Shown: in pieces, positions 44,716 through 53,385 of the stretch
Layout of the letters: every line of letters starts with the position of its first letter
Position numbering within the stretch: position 1 is the stretch's first letter
Assembly: GCF_011758765.1 (NCBI RefSeq)
Contig: NZ_JAANOU010000001.1
Location: forward strand, 248,001 to 312,000
Source of the DNA: Amycolatopsis viridis
GTDB lineage: Bacteria > Actinomycetota > Actinomycetes > Mycobacteriales > Pseudonocardiaceae
Length of the DNA stretch: 64,000 bases
Reading direction: 5' to 3'
The notes under the pieces: model-generated
What the model was told of the DNA's origin: nothing
Databases searched by the model: none
What the model saw: the letters and a program-made list of their open reading frames with translations, nothing else
Program-made: the position numbers and the translations under genes

Positions 44716-45408
44716 GTGTGGATCGATGAGACCGGCGGGGTTGAGCCCACCGACGCCACGACCTCCGGCGGTGACCTGGAGATCACCGTCGACGGGCACA
44801 CCTACACGGCCGAACAGAACATGGACCTGGACCACGACGGCGTCGACGACGCGGTCCGCCTGGACAACGCCGACGGCACGATCACCGCGTACGCCGACAC
44901 CGACGGCGACGGGCACGCCGACGAGTACGTGCACACCGACACCGCGGGCAACGTCGTGGAGATGGCCCGCTACGACGAGTCCACCGGCGACTGGGTCGCC
45001 GATCACGGCTCCGCCGGCGGTGCGCCGGACGGCACCGAGACCGGCCGCGTCGGTGAGATCGTCGCGGACTCCTCGGACGGCATCGTCGAGGTGGGCCCGG
45101 CGACGGTGGACAGCGACAACGACGGCACCGCGGACAGCGCGATCGTGACCGACGAGGCGGGCAACACGCGCGTGTTCACCGATGTCGACGGCGACGGCCG
45201 CGCCGACGTGCAGACGATCATCACGCCCGACGGTGAGACGCACACCTACCAGCACACCGGGCAGGGCGAGTGGACCGAGGCGCCGAGCGGGTTCACCGCC
45301 GACGCCCCGCCGGACAGCGACCGGTTCTGGGGCGGTGACGGCCACCAGGCGGTCGAGGGGGTCGCCCGGATCGATTCCGGCACCGGGCAGTGGATCTCCC
45401 AGAACTGA
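44716..45408 (+). CDS. Acidic protein with repeated calcium-loop motifs (DUF6802-like)
   Basis: A 230-residue, strongly acidic protein without signal peptide. It contains four DxDxDG-type loops: DLDHDGVDDA, DTDGDGHADE, DSDNDGTADS and DVDGDGRADV, each followed by a short beta-strand, as in EF-hand-like calcium-binding repeats. The protein ends with VARIDSGTGQWISQN. GTG at 44716 has GGGGAG upstream. It follows the dynamin operon by 85 bases, probably on the same or a linked transcript, and such repeat proteins may be secreted or surface-attached by unknown routes. The family name is tentative. Confidence 0.65.
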   Translation: MWIDETGGVEPTDATTSGGDLEITVDGHTYTAEQNMDLDHDGVDDAVRLDNADGTITAYADTDGDGHADEYVHTDTAGNVVEMARYDESTGDWVADHGSAGGAPDGTETGRVGEIVADSSDGIVEVGPATVDSDNDGTADSAIVTDEAGNTRVFTDVDGDGRADVQTIITPDGETHTYQHTGQGEWTEAPSGFTADAPPDSDRFWGGDGHQAVEGVARIDSGTGQWISQN

Positions 45409-45425
45409 ACGGAATCGGGCGAAAT

Positions 45426-45470
45426 CCGGCCCCGGCGTCCCTCCCGGACGTCCGGGGCCGGTCGCGTTTT
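45426..45470 (+). terminator. Terminator after the calcium-loop gene
   Basis: CCGGCCCCGG (45426-45435) pairs with CCGGGGCCGG (45452-45461), then TCGCGTTTT. Confidence 0.8.
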
Positions 45471-45653
45471 CCGGGCAAATCCCTCCGGTCTCGCTATCGG
45501 CAAGATCACGCGCGAGCCGAAGAACTTTCTCCGCTAGCCCGGTTCAGCGATATCTGAATCGATTCCCTGATCGTTCTTGTGAGAGAACCGACAGGTCAGG
45601 CCTCGGTTACCTGCCGTCCATCCGGCTACCCTCGGGGAATCCCAGTATTTCCA

Positions 45654-45679
45654 GCACACCGGTAGGGCAGCCGGTGTGC
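45654..45679 (+). promoter_or_regulatory. Perfect hairpin in pckG leader
   Basis: GCACACCGG and CCGGTGTGC form a nine-base perfect stem with an eight-base loop, 86 bases before the pckG ATG. A -10-like AGTATTT stretch lies just upstream. It may be an operator or an RNA structure at the start of the transcript. Confidence 0.45.
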
Positions 45680-45765
45680 GAAGCCATTCGGTCGCCGGCG
45701 ACGGAACGCTTCCCCGGACACGGTTTCGGCGGACGTCGTTCCTGCCGTCGAAGTCAGGAGAAGGA

Positions 45766-47592
45766 ATGACTGCAGTAGCCATCCCGGGACTGGACAAGGC
45801 GCCGACGTCGCACAGCGGTGTGCTTGCGTGGGTACGGGAGGTCGCCGAGCTGACCACCCCTGACCGAGTGGTGTGGTGCGACGGCTCCGACCAGGAGGCC
45901 GAGCGCATCAACAACGAGCTGGTCGAGGCCGGCACGTTCGTCCCGTTGACGGCGAAGCCGAACTCCTTCTGGGCGGCCTCGGACCCGAGCGACGTCGCGC
46001 GGGTCGAGGAGCGGACCTTCATCTGCTCCGAGCGGGAAGAGGACGCCGGGCCGACCAACAACTGGATGCACCCGGACGAGATGAAAGCCACCATGACGGA
46101 GCTCTACCGGGGCTGCATGCGTGGTCGCACGATGTACGTCATTCCGTTCTGCATGGGCCCGCTCGGTGACGACAACCCGAAGCTGGGCATCGAGATCACC
46201 GACTTCGCCTACGTCGTCGCGTCGATGCGCGTGATGACCCGCATGGGCGCCAAGGCGCTGGCGAAGTTCGTGAAGGAGGACGGCACCGAGCGCGAGTTCG
46301 TGCCCGCCCTGCACTCGGTCGGCAAGCCGCTGGAGCCGGGCGAGAAGGACGTGCCGTGGCCGTGCAACGACACGAAGTACATCTCGCACTTCCCGGAGAG
46401 CCGGACGATCTGGAGCTACGGCTCGGGCTACGGCGGCAACTCGCTGCTGGGCAAGAAGTGCTACTCGCTGCGCATCGCCTCCGTCATGGCCCGTGACGAG
46501 GGCTGGCTCGCCGAGCACATGCTGATCCTCAAGCTGATTTCGCCGGAGGACAAGGCGTACTACGTCGCGGCCGCGTTCCCGAGCGCGTGCGGCAAGACCA
46601 ACCTCGCGATGCTGCAGCCGACCATCCCGGGCTGGCGCGCCGAGACCATCGGTGACGACATCGCGTGGATGCGGTTCGGCGAGGACGGCCGCCTGTACGC
46701 GATCAACCCGGAGTTCGGCCTGTTCGGTGTCGCGCCCGGCACCGGGGTGAAGACCAACCCGGTGGCGATGAAGACCATCGAGGCGGGCAACACCGTCTTC
46801 ACCAACGTCGCGCTGACCGACGACGGCGACGTGTGGTGGGAGGGCATGACCAAGGAGGCGCCCGCCCACCTGACCGACTGGAAGGGCCGCGACTGGACGC
46901 CGGAGTCGGACGAGCCGGCCGCGCACCCGAACTCGCGGTTCTGCACGCCGATCGCGCAGGTCCCGACGCTCGCGCCGGAGTGGGACGACCCGAAGGGCGT
47001 GCCGATCTCGGCGATCCTGTTCGGTGGCCGCCGCGCCACCACGGTCCCGCTGGTGACCGAGGCCCGCGACTGGCAGCACGGCGTGTTCATGGGCGCCACC
47101 ATGTCGTCGGAGAAGACCGCGGCCGCGGCCGGCAAGGTCGGCGAGGTGCGCCGCGACCCGATGGCGATGCTGCCGTTCCTCGGCTACCACGCCGGTGCGT
47201 ACTTCCAGCACTGGCTGGACACCGGCAAGAACGCCGACGCCGGCAAGCTGCCGCGGATCTTCTACGTGAACTGGTTCCGCCGCGGTGACGACAAGCGGTT
47301 CCTGTGGCCGGGCTTCGGCGAGAACTCGCGCGTCCTCAAGTGGATCGTCGAGCGTCTCGAGGGCACGGCGGGTGCGCAGGAGACGCCGGTCGGCCTGGTG
47401 CCCCGCGCCGAGGACCTCGACCTGGACGGCATCGAAGAGCCGATCGAGGACGTCCAGGAGTCGCTGGCGGTCAAGCCGGAGGAGTGGCGCGCGGAGATCC
47501 CGCTGATCGAGGAGTGGTTCGCCAAGATCGGCGACCGCGTGCCGGCCGGCCTGCACGACGAGCTGGCGGCGCTGAAGCAGCGCCTGGGCTGA
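45766..47592 (+). CDS. pckG: Phosphoenolpyruvate carboxykinase (GTP)
   Basis: A 608-residue enzyme converting oxaloacetate to phosphoenolpyruvate with GTP, for gluconeogenesis and anaplerotic balance. The P-loop with hyperreactive Cys ([12 protein letters not shown]), the metal region [10 protein letters not shown] and [12 protein letters not shown] are present, along with [12 protein letters not shown]. Length is standard. AGGAGAAGGA precedes the ATG. A homologue (Rv0211) lies in the same chromosomal area in mycobacteria. A terminator follows. Confidence 0.97.
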   Translation: MTAVAIPGLDKAPTSHSGVLAWVREVAELTTPDRVVWCDGSDQEAERINNELVEAGTFVPLTAKPNSFWAASDPSDVARVEERTFICSEREEDAGPTNNWMHPDEMKATMTELYRGCMRGRTMYVIPFCMGPLGDDNPKLGIEITDFAYVVASMRVMTRMGAKALAKFVKEDGTEREFVPALHSVGKPLEPGEKDVPWPCNDTKYISHFPESRTIWSYGSGYGGNSLLGKKCYSLRIASVMARDEGWLAEHMLILKLISPEDKAYYVAAAFPSACGKTNLAMLQPTIPGWRAETIGDDIAWMRFGEDGRLYAINPEFGLFGVAPGTGVKTNPVAMKTIEAGNTVFTNVALTDDGDVWWEGMTKEAPAHLTDWKGRDWTPESDEPAAHPNSRFCTPIAQVPTLAPEWDDPKGVPISAILFGGRRATTVPLVTEARDWQHGVFMGATMSSEKTAAAAGKVGEVRRDPMAMLPFLGYHAGAYFQHWLDTGKNADAGKLPRIFYVNWFRRGDDKRFLWPGFGENSRVLKWIVERLEGTAGAQETPVGLVPRAEDLDLDGIEEPIEDVQESLAVKPEEWRAEIPLIEEWFAKIGDRVPAGLHDELAALKQRLG

Positions 47593-47602
47593 GTTCTGCT
47601 CG

Positions 47603-47642
47603 CGGAACGGCCGCTCCCGGTTCCCCGGGGGTGGCCGTTCCG
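47603..47642 (+). terminator. Terminator after pckG
   Basis: CGGAACGGCC (47603-47612) pairs with GGCCGTTCCG (47633-47642). A TCGTTTCC tract follows. Confidence 0.75.
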
Positions 47643-47676
47643 TCGTTTCCGGCCCTGGTGTCGGAACATGCGGGGG

Positions 47677-48531
47677 ATGCGGTTCGGCGTGAAGATGATG
47701 GCCGCCGGGACACGGGCGGAGTTCGTGGACAAGGTCCGGCGGGCTGAGGAGCTCGGCTTCGACGTGGTGACCGTGGCCGACCACCTGGGGATGCCGGCGC
47801 CCTTCCCGGCGCTCGTACTCGCGGCGGAGGCGACTTCCCGGGTACGGCTGGGCACGTTCGTGCTCAACGCGCCCTTCTACCACCCGGCCCTGCTGGCCCG
47901 CGACGCCGCGACGGCCGACGAGTTCAGCGGCGGCCGGCTGGAGCTCGGGCTCGGCGCCGGGTACGTGCGGGAGGAGTTCGAGGCGGCGGGCCTGCCGTGG
48001 CCGGGCCGGCGGATCGACCACGTGGAACGCACGATCGTGGAGCTGCGGAAGCTGTTCGCCGACGACGGGTACCGGCCCGGGCCCGCGCAGGACGGCGGGC
48101 CACCGCTGATGCTCGGCGGGTGGGGTGACCGGATGCTGACGCTGGCCGCGCGGTACGCGGACATCGTCGCGTTGACCGGCGCGCCCGCGGCGAAGGACGG
48201 CGGGCTGGCCGGGCTGGCCGGCGCGGACGCGTTCGCCGAGCGCGTGTCGTTCTTGCGCGCCCGCCTCGACGGGCGGCCGGTGGAGATCAACGTACTCGTG
48301 CAGGTCGTCGTGGTGACCGGCGACCGGCGCGCCGCGCTGGCAGATCTGCAGCGGTTCGCACCGTCGATGCCGGTGGAGGCGATCGGGGAGCTGCCGACCC
48401 TGCTGGTGGGCTCGGTGCCGGAGATCGCCGCGCAGCTGGCGGGCATGCGGGACCGGTTCGGAATCAGGTACGTGACGGTGCTGGAGCGGAGCATGGACGC
48501 GTTCGCGCCGGTGCTCGAGCAGCTGGCGTAG
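47677..48531 (+). CDS. LLM-class F420-dependent oxidoreductase
   Basis: A 284-residue TIM-barrel enzyme of the luciferase-like monooxygenase class. MRFGVKM at the N-terminus, VADHLGMPAPFPAL, SGGRLELGLGAGYVREEF and the late PPLMLGGWGDRML segment match F420-dependent members. F420 is typical of actinomycetes. The substrate is unknown. An ATG nine bases earlier is possible; the chosen one gives the common family N-terminus. It converges on the XRE gene. Confidence 0.88.
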   Translation: MRFGVKMMAAGTRAEFVDKVRRAEELGFDVVTVADHLGMPAPFPALVLAAEATSRVRLGTFVLNAPFYHPALLARDAATADEFSGGRLELGLGAGYVREEFEAAGLPWPGRRIDHVERTIVELRKLFADDGYRPGPAQDGGPPLMLGGWGDRMLTLAARYADIVALTGAPAAKDGGLAGLAGADAFAERVSFLRARLDGRPVEINVLVQVVVVTGDRRAALADLQRFAPSMPVEAIGELPTLLVGSVPEIAAQLAGMRDRFGIRYVTVLERSMDAFAPVLEQLA

Positions 48532-48547
48532 CCCGCCGGTTCCCGGC

Positions 48548-48802
48548 TCAGCCGGCCGGCACTCCGGTGACCACGTCGCGCAGGGCGTCCAGCGGCAGGC
48601 CCACCGCGTCGGCGAGGGCGACCACCGTGAAGAACGCCGGGGTGGGGATGCGACCGGTTTCGATCTTCCGCAGCGTCTCCACCGAGACGCCCGCTTCCAG
48701 CGCCACGTCGGCCATGCTGCGCGAACCCCGGGCGGCTCGCAGTGCGGCACCGAGACGCTCGCCGCGTTCGCGTTCGGCTTCGGTCAGCGGGACTCGCACC
48801 AT
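48548..48802 (-). CDS. XRE-family (Cro/CI-like) helix-turn-helix protein
   Basis: An 84-residue DNA-binding protein. The motif SMADVALEAGVSVETLRKIETGRIPTP is a standard helix-turn-helix, and the C-terminal helices are short, so it probably acts as a small dimer. It is a common stand-alone actinobacterial regulator of unknown target. A perfect 14-base inverted repeat lies 24 bases upstream and may be its own operator. Confidence 0.85.
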   Translation of the reverse strand: MVRVPLTEAERERGERLGAALRAARGSRSMADVALEAGVSVETLRKIETGRIPTPAFFTVVALADAVGLPLDALRDVVTGVPAG

Positions 48803-48825
48803 GCGCCCAGTCTATCCGCCCAGTT

Positions 48826-48865
48826 GTCCCCAGCCTGTGGACAACTCTGTGCACAGGCTGGGGAC
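48826..48865 (-). promoter_or_regulatory. Long perfect palindrome with embedded DnaA box upstream of XRE gene
   Basis: GTCCCCAGCCTGTG (48826-48839) and CACAGGCTGGGGAC (48852-48865) form a perfect 14-base inverted repeat with a 12-base centre. TGTGGACAA at 48836-48844 is the exact complement of the DnaA box TTGTCCACA. The site may serve the XRE protein, DnaA, or both. A hairpin role in termination is less likely because another terminator precedes it. Confidence 0.55.
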
Positions 48866-48917
48866 TACCGGTACCAGCCCGGCCGGAAGTGCACAGCCGG
48901 TTCTCCGGCGGTGCCCG

Positions 48918-48959
48918 AAAACGCGAGAACCCCGCCGGAACCAGGCCCGGCGGGGTTCT
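48918..48959 (-). terminator. Terminator after tripeptidyl aminopeptidase gene
   Basis: AGAACCCCGCC (48926-48936) and GGCGGGGTTCT (48949-48959) form an 11-base stem. Reading the minus strand, TTTT follows four bases later. Confidence 0.85.
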
Positions 48960-48971
48960 GGAGACCGAGGA

Positions 48972-50561
48972 TCAAGCGCCCGGGTCGGGCAGCGGCATAC
49001 CAGGCAGCGTCTGGTCCTGCGGCACCACCCCGTCCACGAGGAAGTCCTCCACAACCTTGTCCACCGCCGCGTTGCCCCCGGCGTAGACGCCGTGGTCGCC
49101 CTCGTCGGTCACGGTGATCAGCCGGGAGCCCTGGAACGCGCGGTGCGCCCGCTGGGCGCCCTCGATCGGGGTCGCCGGGTCGTGCGTCGACTGCACCATC
49201 AGCACCGGCGGCACACCGCGCCCGTCCAGGACCGGCAGCGGCTCCGGCTTGTTCTTCCAGAAGATGCACGGCTGGATCAGCCAGCCCCAGCCCAGCAGCG
49301 GGTACCTCGGCCCGAGCTCGGTGGACTGCCGGATCACCGTGTTGCGGTTGCCCGACCACGGGCCCTCGTTGCACGGGATCGTCCAGAAGCTCGCGTCGCC
49401 GGAGTCGTCGTAGTCGCTGGGCACCACCAGCGGCTGCGGGCCGACCGCGTCGGCCGCGGCCTTCAGCTGGTCCAGCAGCGCCGCCCGCTGCTGGACCGAT
49501 GCGGTGCCCTGGGTCAGGTTCCGCACGCTCACCAGGTAGTCCGCCAGGTCCGGGAAGTACTTCTTGCCGTACAGCTGGGACGAGATGGCGGTGTCCAGTG
49601 CATTGGCCGAGAGCTTGGTGCCGTCGACCTCGACCGGGTTCCGGGTCAGCGTGTAGCGCACCTGCTCGTACGTCTGCCGCGCCAGCTCGGCGGTGGTGCC
49701 GAAGTGGTACCGGCTGTCGTACTTCGCGATCCACGGCAGGAAGTCCTCGCGCCAGCGGCGCTCGAAGCCCAACGGCTGCCAGTCGAAGGCCTTCTGCCAG
49801 GTGGTGGTGAACTCGACGTTCGAATCGAGCACGAACTTGCCGGTGCGGTCCGGGAACGCCTGCGCGTAGTGCGCGCCCAGCCAGGTGCCCGCCGAGTAGC
49901 CGACCCAGTTGATCTTCTGCCGCTTCAGCAGCAGGCGCAGCAGGTCGATGTCGCCGACCGTCTGCCGGGTGTTGATGAACGGCCCGAGGTCGCCGGACTT
50001 CACCTGGCACGAGTCGGCCGCGTACTGGGTGGCGTCCAGGATCAGCTTCAGGTTCTCCCGGTTGCGGTCCCGCGGGTCGAGGTCGCGGCCGGTGCCGACC
50101 GCGCCACCGCACGTGATGTTCGTGCTCTTGCCGGTGCCGCGCGGGTCGAAACCGACGATGTCCTGATGCTCCCGCACCCGCGTCTGGTTGCGCAGCTGCG
50201 CCGGGAAGAGCCGGCCCGGCGCGCCCGGACCGCCCGGGTTGACGACCGTGCTCTCCGTCGCCGTGCCGGTCGCCTTGAGCCGCCCGACCGCGATCGTCAC
50301 GTCGATGCCCTGGTCCGGTGCCGACCAGTCCCGCGGCGACAGGTAGGTGGCGCACTCCATGCCCTGCTCCCCGGCCTGTGGCGTCTGCCCGGACAGCTCG
50401 TCGCTGCAGGGGTGCCAGTTCAGCGTCTGGTAGGCGTAGCGATCCGGGATGCCGGTGGAGTTCAGCGCGGGTTCGGCCGGTGCCGCCGTCGCCGGTGTGC
50501 CCGTCGCCAGCAGGGTGCCGGCCAGAACCGGGATCACCACCGCCCAGCGCGTCCGTGTCAT
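48972..50561 (-). CDS. Secreted tripeptidyl aminopeptidase-like alpha/beta hydrolase
   Basis: A 529-residue secreted protease of the Streptomyces Tap/SlpD/E group, which removes N-terminal tripeptides from peptides. The signal peptide ends near ATAAPAEP. The nucleophile motif GYSAGT holds the Ser, the oxyanion segment NPGGPGAPG lies earlier, and the C-terminal acid and His are in STHDPATPIEGA and DEGDHGVY. The C-terminal region with VLMVQSTHDPATP matches the TAP-like domain. GGGGCGAG precedes the ATG. Its terminator lies directly downstream. Confidence 0.9.
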   Translation of the reverse strand: MTRTRWAVVIPVLAGTLLATGTPATAAPAEPALNSTGIPDRYAYQTLNWHPCSDELSGQTPQAGEQGMECATYLSPRDWSAPDQGIDVTIAVGRLKATGTATESTVVNPGGPGAPGRLFPAQLRNQTRVREHQDIVGFDPRGTGKSTNITCGGAVGTGRDLDPRDRNRENLKLILDATQYAADSCQVKSGDLGPFINTRQTVGDIDLLRLLLKRQKINWVGYSAGTWLGAHYAQAFPDRTGKFVLDSNVEFTTTWQKAFDWQPLGFERRWREDFLPWIAKYDSRYHFGTTAELARQTYEQVRYTLTRNPVEVDGTKLSANALDTAISSQLYGKKYFPDLADYLVSVRNLTQGTASVQQRAALLDQLKAAADAVGPQPLVVPSDYDDSGDASFWTIPCNEGPWSGNRNTVIRQSTELGPRYPLLGWGWLIQPCIFWKNKPEPLPVLDGRGVPPVLMVQSTHDPATPIEGAQRAHRAFQGSRLITVTDEGDHGVYAGGNAAVDKVVEDFLVDGVVPQDQTLPGMPLPDPGA

Positions 50562-50753
50562 GCTCGCCCCTTCGTCACTAGCCGCAGCCGCACGCGTACC
50601 GCACGCGGCGGCCTATTCATATCGGCCGGGCCCGGCGGGGGCAACCTGCGTTCGTCGGTGTCGCGGCGATCAAATCGATACTTTCCGGCACCTTACGCAG
50701 AGTGAACTCAGGACTTAGGGTCAATCCGCCCTGTTTCGACCAAGTGAGGTCAC

Positions 50754-51032
50754 ATGTCTGGTAAAGCCGCCGGGAAGGTCACGGGGTTGCAGGTCAGCCC
50801 GTGGAACCTGTTCCTGCTGATACCGCTGCTGATGCTCGTGACGCCGTGGTTCAACTTCGACAAGCCGCGGGTGCTGGGCCTGCCGTTCTTCTACTGGTAC
50901 CAGTTCCTGTTCGTGTTCGTCGGGGTCGTGTCCGTGGCCATCGTGTACGTGGCGACCAAGGGAAAGCCGGTCGTCAAGGGCAAGCCGGACCGGCTCGCCG
51001 CCGAGGAACTGGATGAGGGTGAGCAGCTATGA
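50754..51032 (+). CDS. DUF3311 small membrane protein
   Basis: A 92-residue protein with two membrane helices (LFLLIPLLMLVTPWF and FYWYQFLFVFVGVVSVAIVYVA) and a charged C-terminal tail. DUF3311 proteins are the usual small partner encoded just before an SSS-family symporter; they may stabilise or regulate it. The start follows AGTGAGGTCAC. Its stop overlaps the symporter's start by four bases (ATGA). Confidence 0.88.
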   Translation: MSGKAAGKVTGLQVSPWNLFLLIPLLMLVTPWFNFDKPRVLGLPFFYWYQFLFVFVGVVSVAIVYVATKGKPVVKGKPDRLAAEELDEGEQL

Positions 51033-52708
51033 CACTGGCACAGGCACCCGGCAGCGGTCTGCAGTGGACCGAGCTGATCATCTTCATCGTGCTGTTCCTG
51101 CTGGTCAGCGTGATGGGTTTCGTCGCGTCCCGGTGGCGGGCCGCGGCGTCGCTGGAGCACCTCGACGAGTGGGGGCTGGGCGGCCGCAAGTTCGGGTCGT
51201 GGATCACCTGGTTCCTCGTCGGTGGTGACCTCTACACCGCCTACACCTTCGTGGCCGTGCCCGCGCTGGTGTTCGGTGCCGGTGCGCTGGGCTTCTACGC
51301 CCTGCCCTACACCGTGATCCTCTACCCGATCGTCTTCCTGCCCGCGCTGCGGATGTGGTCGGTGTCCCGCTCGCGCGGGTACGTCACGCCGGCGGACTTC
51401 GTGCGCGGCCGCTACGGCTCGTCGACGCTGGCGCTGCTCATCGCGATCACCGGCATCGTCGCGACGATGCCCTACATCGCGCTGCAGCTGGTCGGCCTGG
51501 AAGCCGTGCTGCGGACGATGGGTCTCAACGGTGGCGGCATCGCCGGTCACCTGCCGCTGCTGATCGCGTTCCTGGTGCTCGCGCTGTACACCTACCAGTC
51601 GGGCCTGCGGGCGCCGGCGTTGATCGCGTTCGTCAAGGACGGCCTGATCTACCTCGTCATCCTGGTCGCGGTGTTCTACCTGCCCGCCAAGCTCGGCGGC
51701 TGGTCGCACATCTTCGACGCGAGCGCGAAGGCACTGGCGCAGCCGAGCCCGGCCACCGGGAAGCCGAAGGGTTCGATCGTGCTGACCGGGAACAACCAGC
51801 TGCAGTACATCACCCTGGCGCTTGGCTCGGCGCTGGCGCTGTTCCTGTACCCGCACTCGCTCACCGGTGTGCTCGCTTCTCGCGGCCGCAACGTGATCAA
51901 GCGGAACATGATGGCGCTGCCGGCGTACTCGCTGCTGCTGGGCCTGCTCGCGCTGCTCGGCTACGTCGCGCTGACCGCGGGTGTCAAGCCGATCACCAAC
52001 GCGGCCACCGGCAACGCCGACTCCAACACCGTGGTGCCGGTGCTGTTCGGCACCCAGTTCCCGTCGTGGTTCGCGGGCATCGCGTTCGCCGCGATCGGCA
52101 TCGGCGCGCTCGTGCCTGCCGCGATCATGTCGATCGCCGCGGCGAACCTGTGGACCCGCAACATCTACAAGGAGTACCTGAAGCGGGACGCCACCCCGCG
52201 GCAGGAGGCCAAGCAGGCCAAGATCGCCTCACTGGTGGTGAAGTTCGGCGCGGTCGCGTTCATCCTGTTCATCGACCCGCAGTTCTCGATCGACCTGCAG
52301 CTCATCGGTGGTGTGCTGATCTTGCAGACGCTGCCGGCGGTGGCGATTGCGCTGTACACCCGGTGGTTCCACCGGATCGGCCTGATCGCCGGCTGGGCCG
52401 CCGGCATGGCGTGGGGCATCGCGATGCTGTACGTCATCCCGAACCCGAACACGAAGCGCGCCCACTTCGGTGGCTCTGCGCTGCCGCTGAAGGACCTGTC
52501 GATCTTCGGCTGGCACCCGTTCACCGGCTCGGCCGTGCAGATCTACCCCGGGTTCGTGGCGCTGATCGGGAACCTCGTGGTGGCGGTCGTCGTCACGGTG
52601 ATCTGCCGGAGCATGAAGGTGTTCAACGGCACGGACGACACCGAGGGCACCGACTACCACGCCGACGAGCACGACAAGGATCTGCGCCCCATCGGCGCTC
52701 ACCACTAG
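51029..52708 (+). CDS. SSS-family sodium:solute symporter (MctP-like)
   Basis: A 559-residue transporter of the solute:sodium symporter family with about 13 membrane helices. The N-terminal YSDYLLGGR-type region appears as EWGLGGRKFGSWITWFLVGGDLYTAYTF, and the helix-8 sodium site region as FAAIGIGALVPAAIMSIAAANLWTRNIY, a signature of monocarboxylate (MctP-type) carriers. It probably takes up short organic acids such as lactate, pyruvate or acetate. It follows its DUF3311 partner in an operon. Confidence 0.92.
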   Translation: MTLAQAPGSGLQWTELIIFIVLFLLVSVMGFVASRWRAAASLEHLDEWGLGGRKFGSWITWFLVGGDLYTAYTFVAVPALVFGAGALGFYALPYTVILYPIVFLPALRMWSVSRSRGYVTPADFVRGRYGSSTLALLIAITGIVATMPYIALQLVGLEAVLRTMGLNGGGIAGHLPLLIAFLVLALYTYQSGLRAPALIAFVKDGLIYLVILVAVFYLPAKLGGWSHIFDASAKALAQPSPATGKPKGSIVLTGNNQLQYITLALGSALALFLYPHSLTGVLASRGRNVIKRNMMALPAYSLLLGLLALLGYVALTAGVKPITNAATGNADSNTVVPVLFGTQFPSWFAGIAFAAIGIGALVPAAIMSIAAANLWTRNIYKEYLKRDATPRQEAKQAKIASLVVKFGAVAFILFIDPQFSIDLQLIGGVLILQTLPAVAIALYTRWFHRIGLIAGWAAGMAWGIAMLYVIPNPNTKRAHFGGSALPLKDLSIFGWHPFTGSAVQIYPGFVALIGNLVVAVVVTVICRSMKVFNGTDDTEGTDYHADEHDKDLRPIGAHH

Positions 52709-52731
52709 GGAAGATCAATGAAGTGGCTCGG

Positions 52732-52780
52732 GCGGCGGTGCCGGTTGCTGGCCCACAGCAAGCGGCACCGCCGCTTCGAG
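52732..52780. repeat. Intergenic palindromic repeat, copy B
   Basis: Forty-nine bases closely matching copy A at 35043-35090. The outer arms GCGGCGGTGCCG and CGGCACCGCCGC pair perfectly. It lies between an SSS symporter and an AhpD-like gene. Confidence 0.72.
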
Positions 52781-52797
52781 ATACGAGGAGGAACATC

Positions 52798-53367
52798 GTG
52801 GACAGCCGGTTCGGTGTCACCGAGCTCGACGACCTGCCCGACGACCTGCGGGAACGCATCGGCGTGATCGCGGAGAAGTCGGGGTTCGTGCCGAACGTCT
52901 TCCGGGCGCTGGGGCACCGGCCGGCTGAACTGCGCGCCTTCCTGGACTACCACGACGCGCTCATGGAGCGTTCCGGTGGCTTGAGCAAGGCCGAACGGGA
53001 GCTCGTGGTGGTGGCGACGTCGGGGGCGAACCACTGCACGTACTGCGTGATCGCCCACGGCGCGATCCTGCGGATCCGCGCGAAGGACCCGCAGCTGGCC
53101 GACCGCGTCGCCACGAACCCCTGGCAGGTGGAGCTGGACGAGCGGGGCCGCGCGATCGTCGACCTGGCGCTCGCGCTGACCCGCGAGCCGGAGTTGTTCG
53201 GCGAAGCCGATGTCGAGGCGGCGCGCACGGCCGGGCTGACCGAGGACGAGATCTGGGACGTCGGGGCGATCACCGCGTTGTTCGCGATGTCCAACCGGAT
53301 CGCGCACCTGACCGCGCTGCGGCCGAACCCGGAGTTCTACACGATGGGCCGCGATCAGAAGCGGTAG
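52798..53367 (+). CDS. Peroxidase-related AhpD/carboxymuconolactone decarboxylase-like protein
   Basis: A 189-residue protein with an AhpD-like CxxC site CTYCVIAHGA (Cys about 81 and 84) and nearby His that relays protons. Such proteins reduce peroxides or act on alkylhydroperoxides with a partner. Surrounding sequence SKAERELVVVATSGANHC is typical of the peroxidase-related group. GTG at 52798 is preceded by GAGGAGGAAC. A palindromic repeat lies between it and the symporter, so co-transcription is uncertain. Confidence 0.88.
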   Translation: MDSRFGVTELDDLPDDLRERIGVIAEKSGFVPNVFRALGHRPAELRAFLDYHDALMERSGGLSKAERELVVVATSGANHCTYCVIAHGAILRIRAKDPQLADRVATNPWQVELDERGRAIVDLALALTREPELFGEADVEAARTAGLTEDEIWDVGAITALFAMSNRIAHLTALRPNPEFYTMGRDQKR

Positions 53368-53385
53368 CGGTGGACGACGAACACG

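Larger units (their letters stand above)
45409..45765. other. Long upstream region of pckG
   Basis: About 357 bases without a credible gene. The left part holds the terminator of the calcium-loop gene. The right part holds the presumed pckG promoter and a perfect leader hairpin. No complete GlxR-type TGTGA-N6-TCACA site is visible. Confidence 0.6.

Noticed and set aside
42273-44801. An 842-codon minus-strand frame over the dynamin operon
   Set aside because: It mirrors three well-supported genes with GTPase motifs; no motif or Shine-Dalgarno box supports the reverse frame.
45754-48750. A 998-codon frame on the minus strand opposite pckG and the F420-type oxidoreductase
   Set aside because: It is the antisense shadow of two clear genes. 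The composition is Arg/Ala/Val/His-rich, as expected from reading GC-biased codons backwards, and no family pattern is seen.
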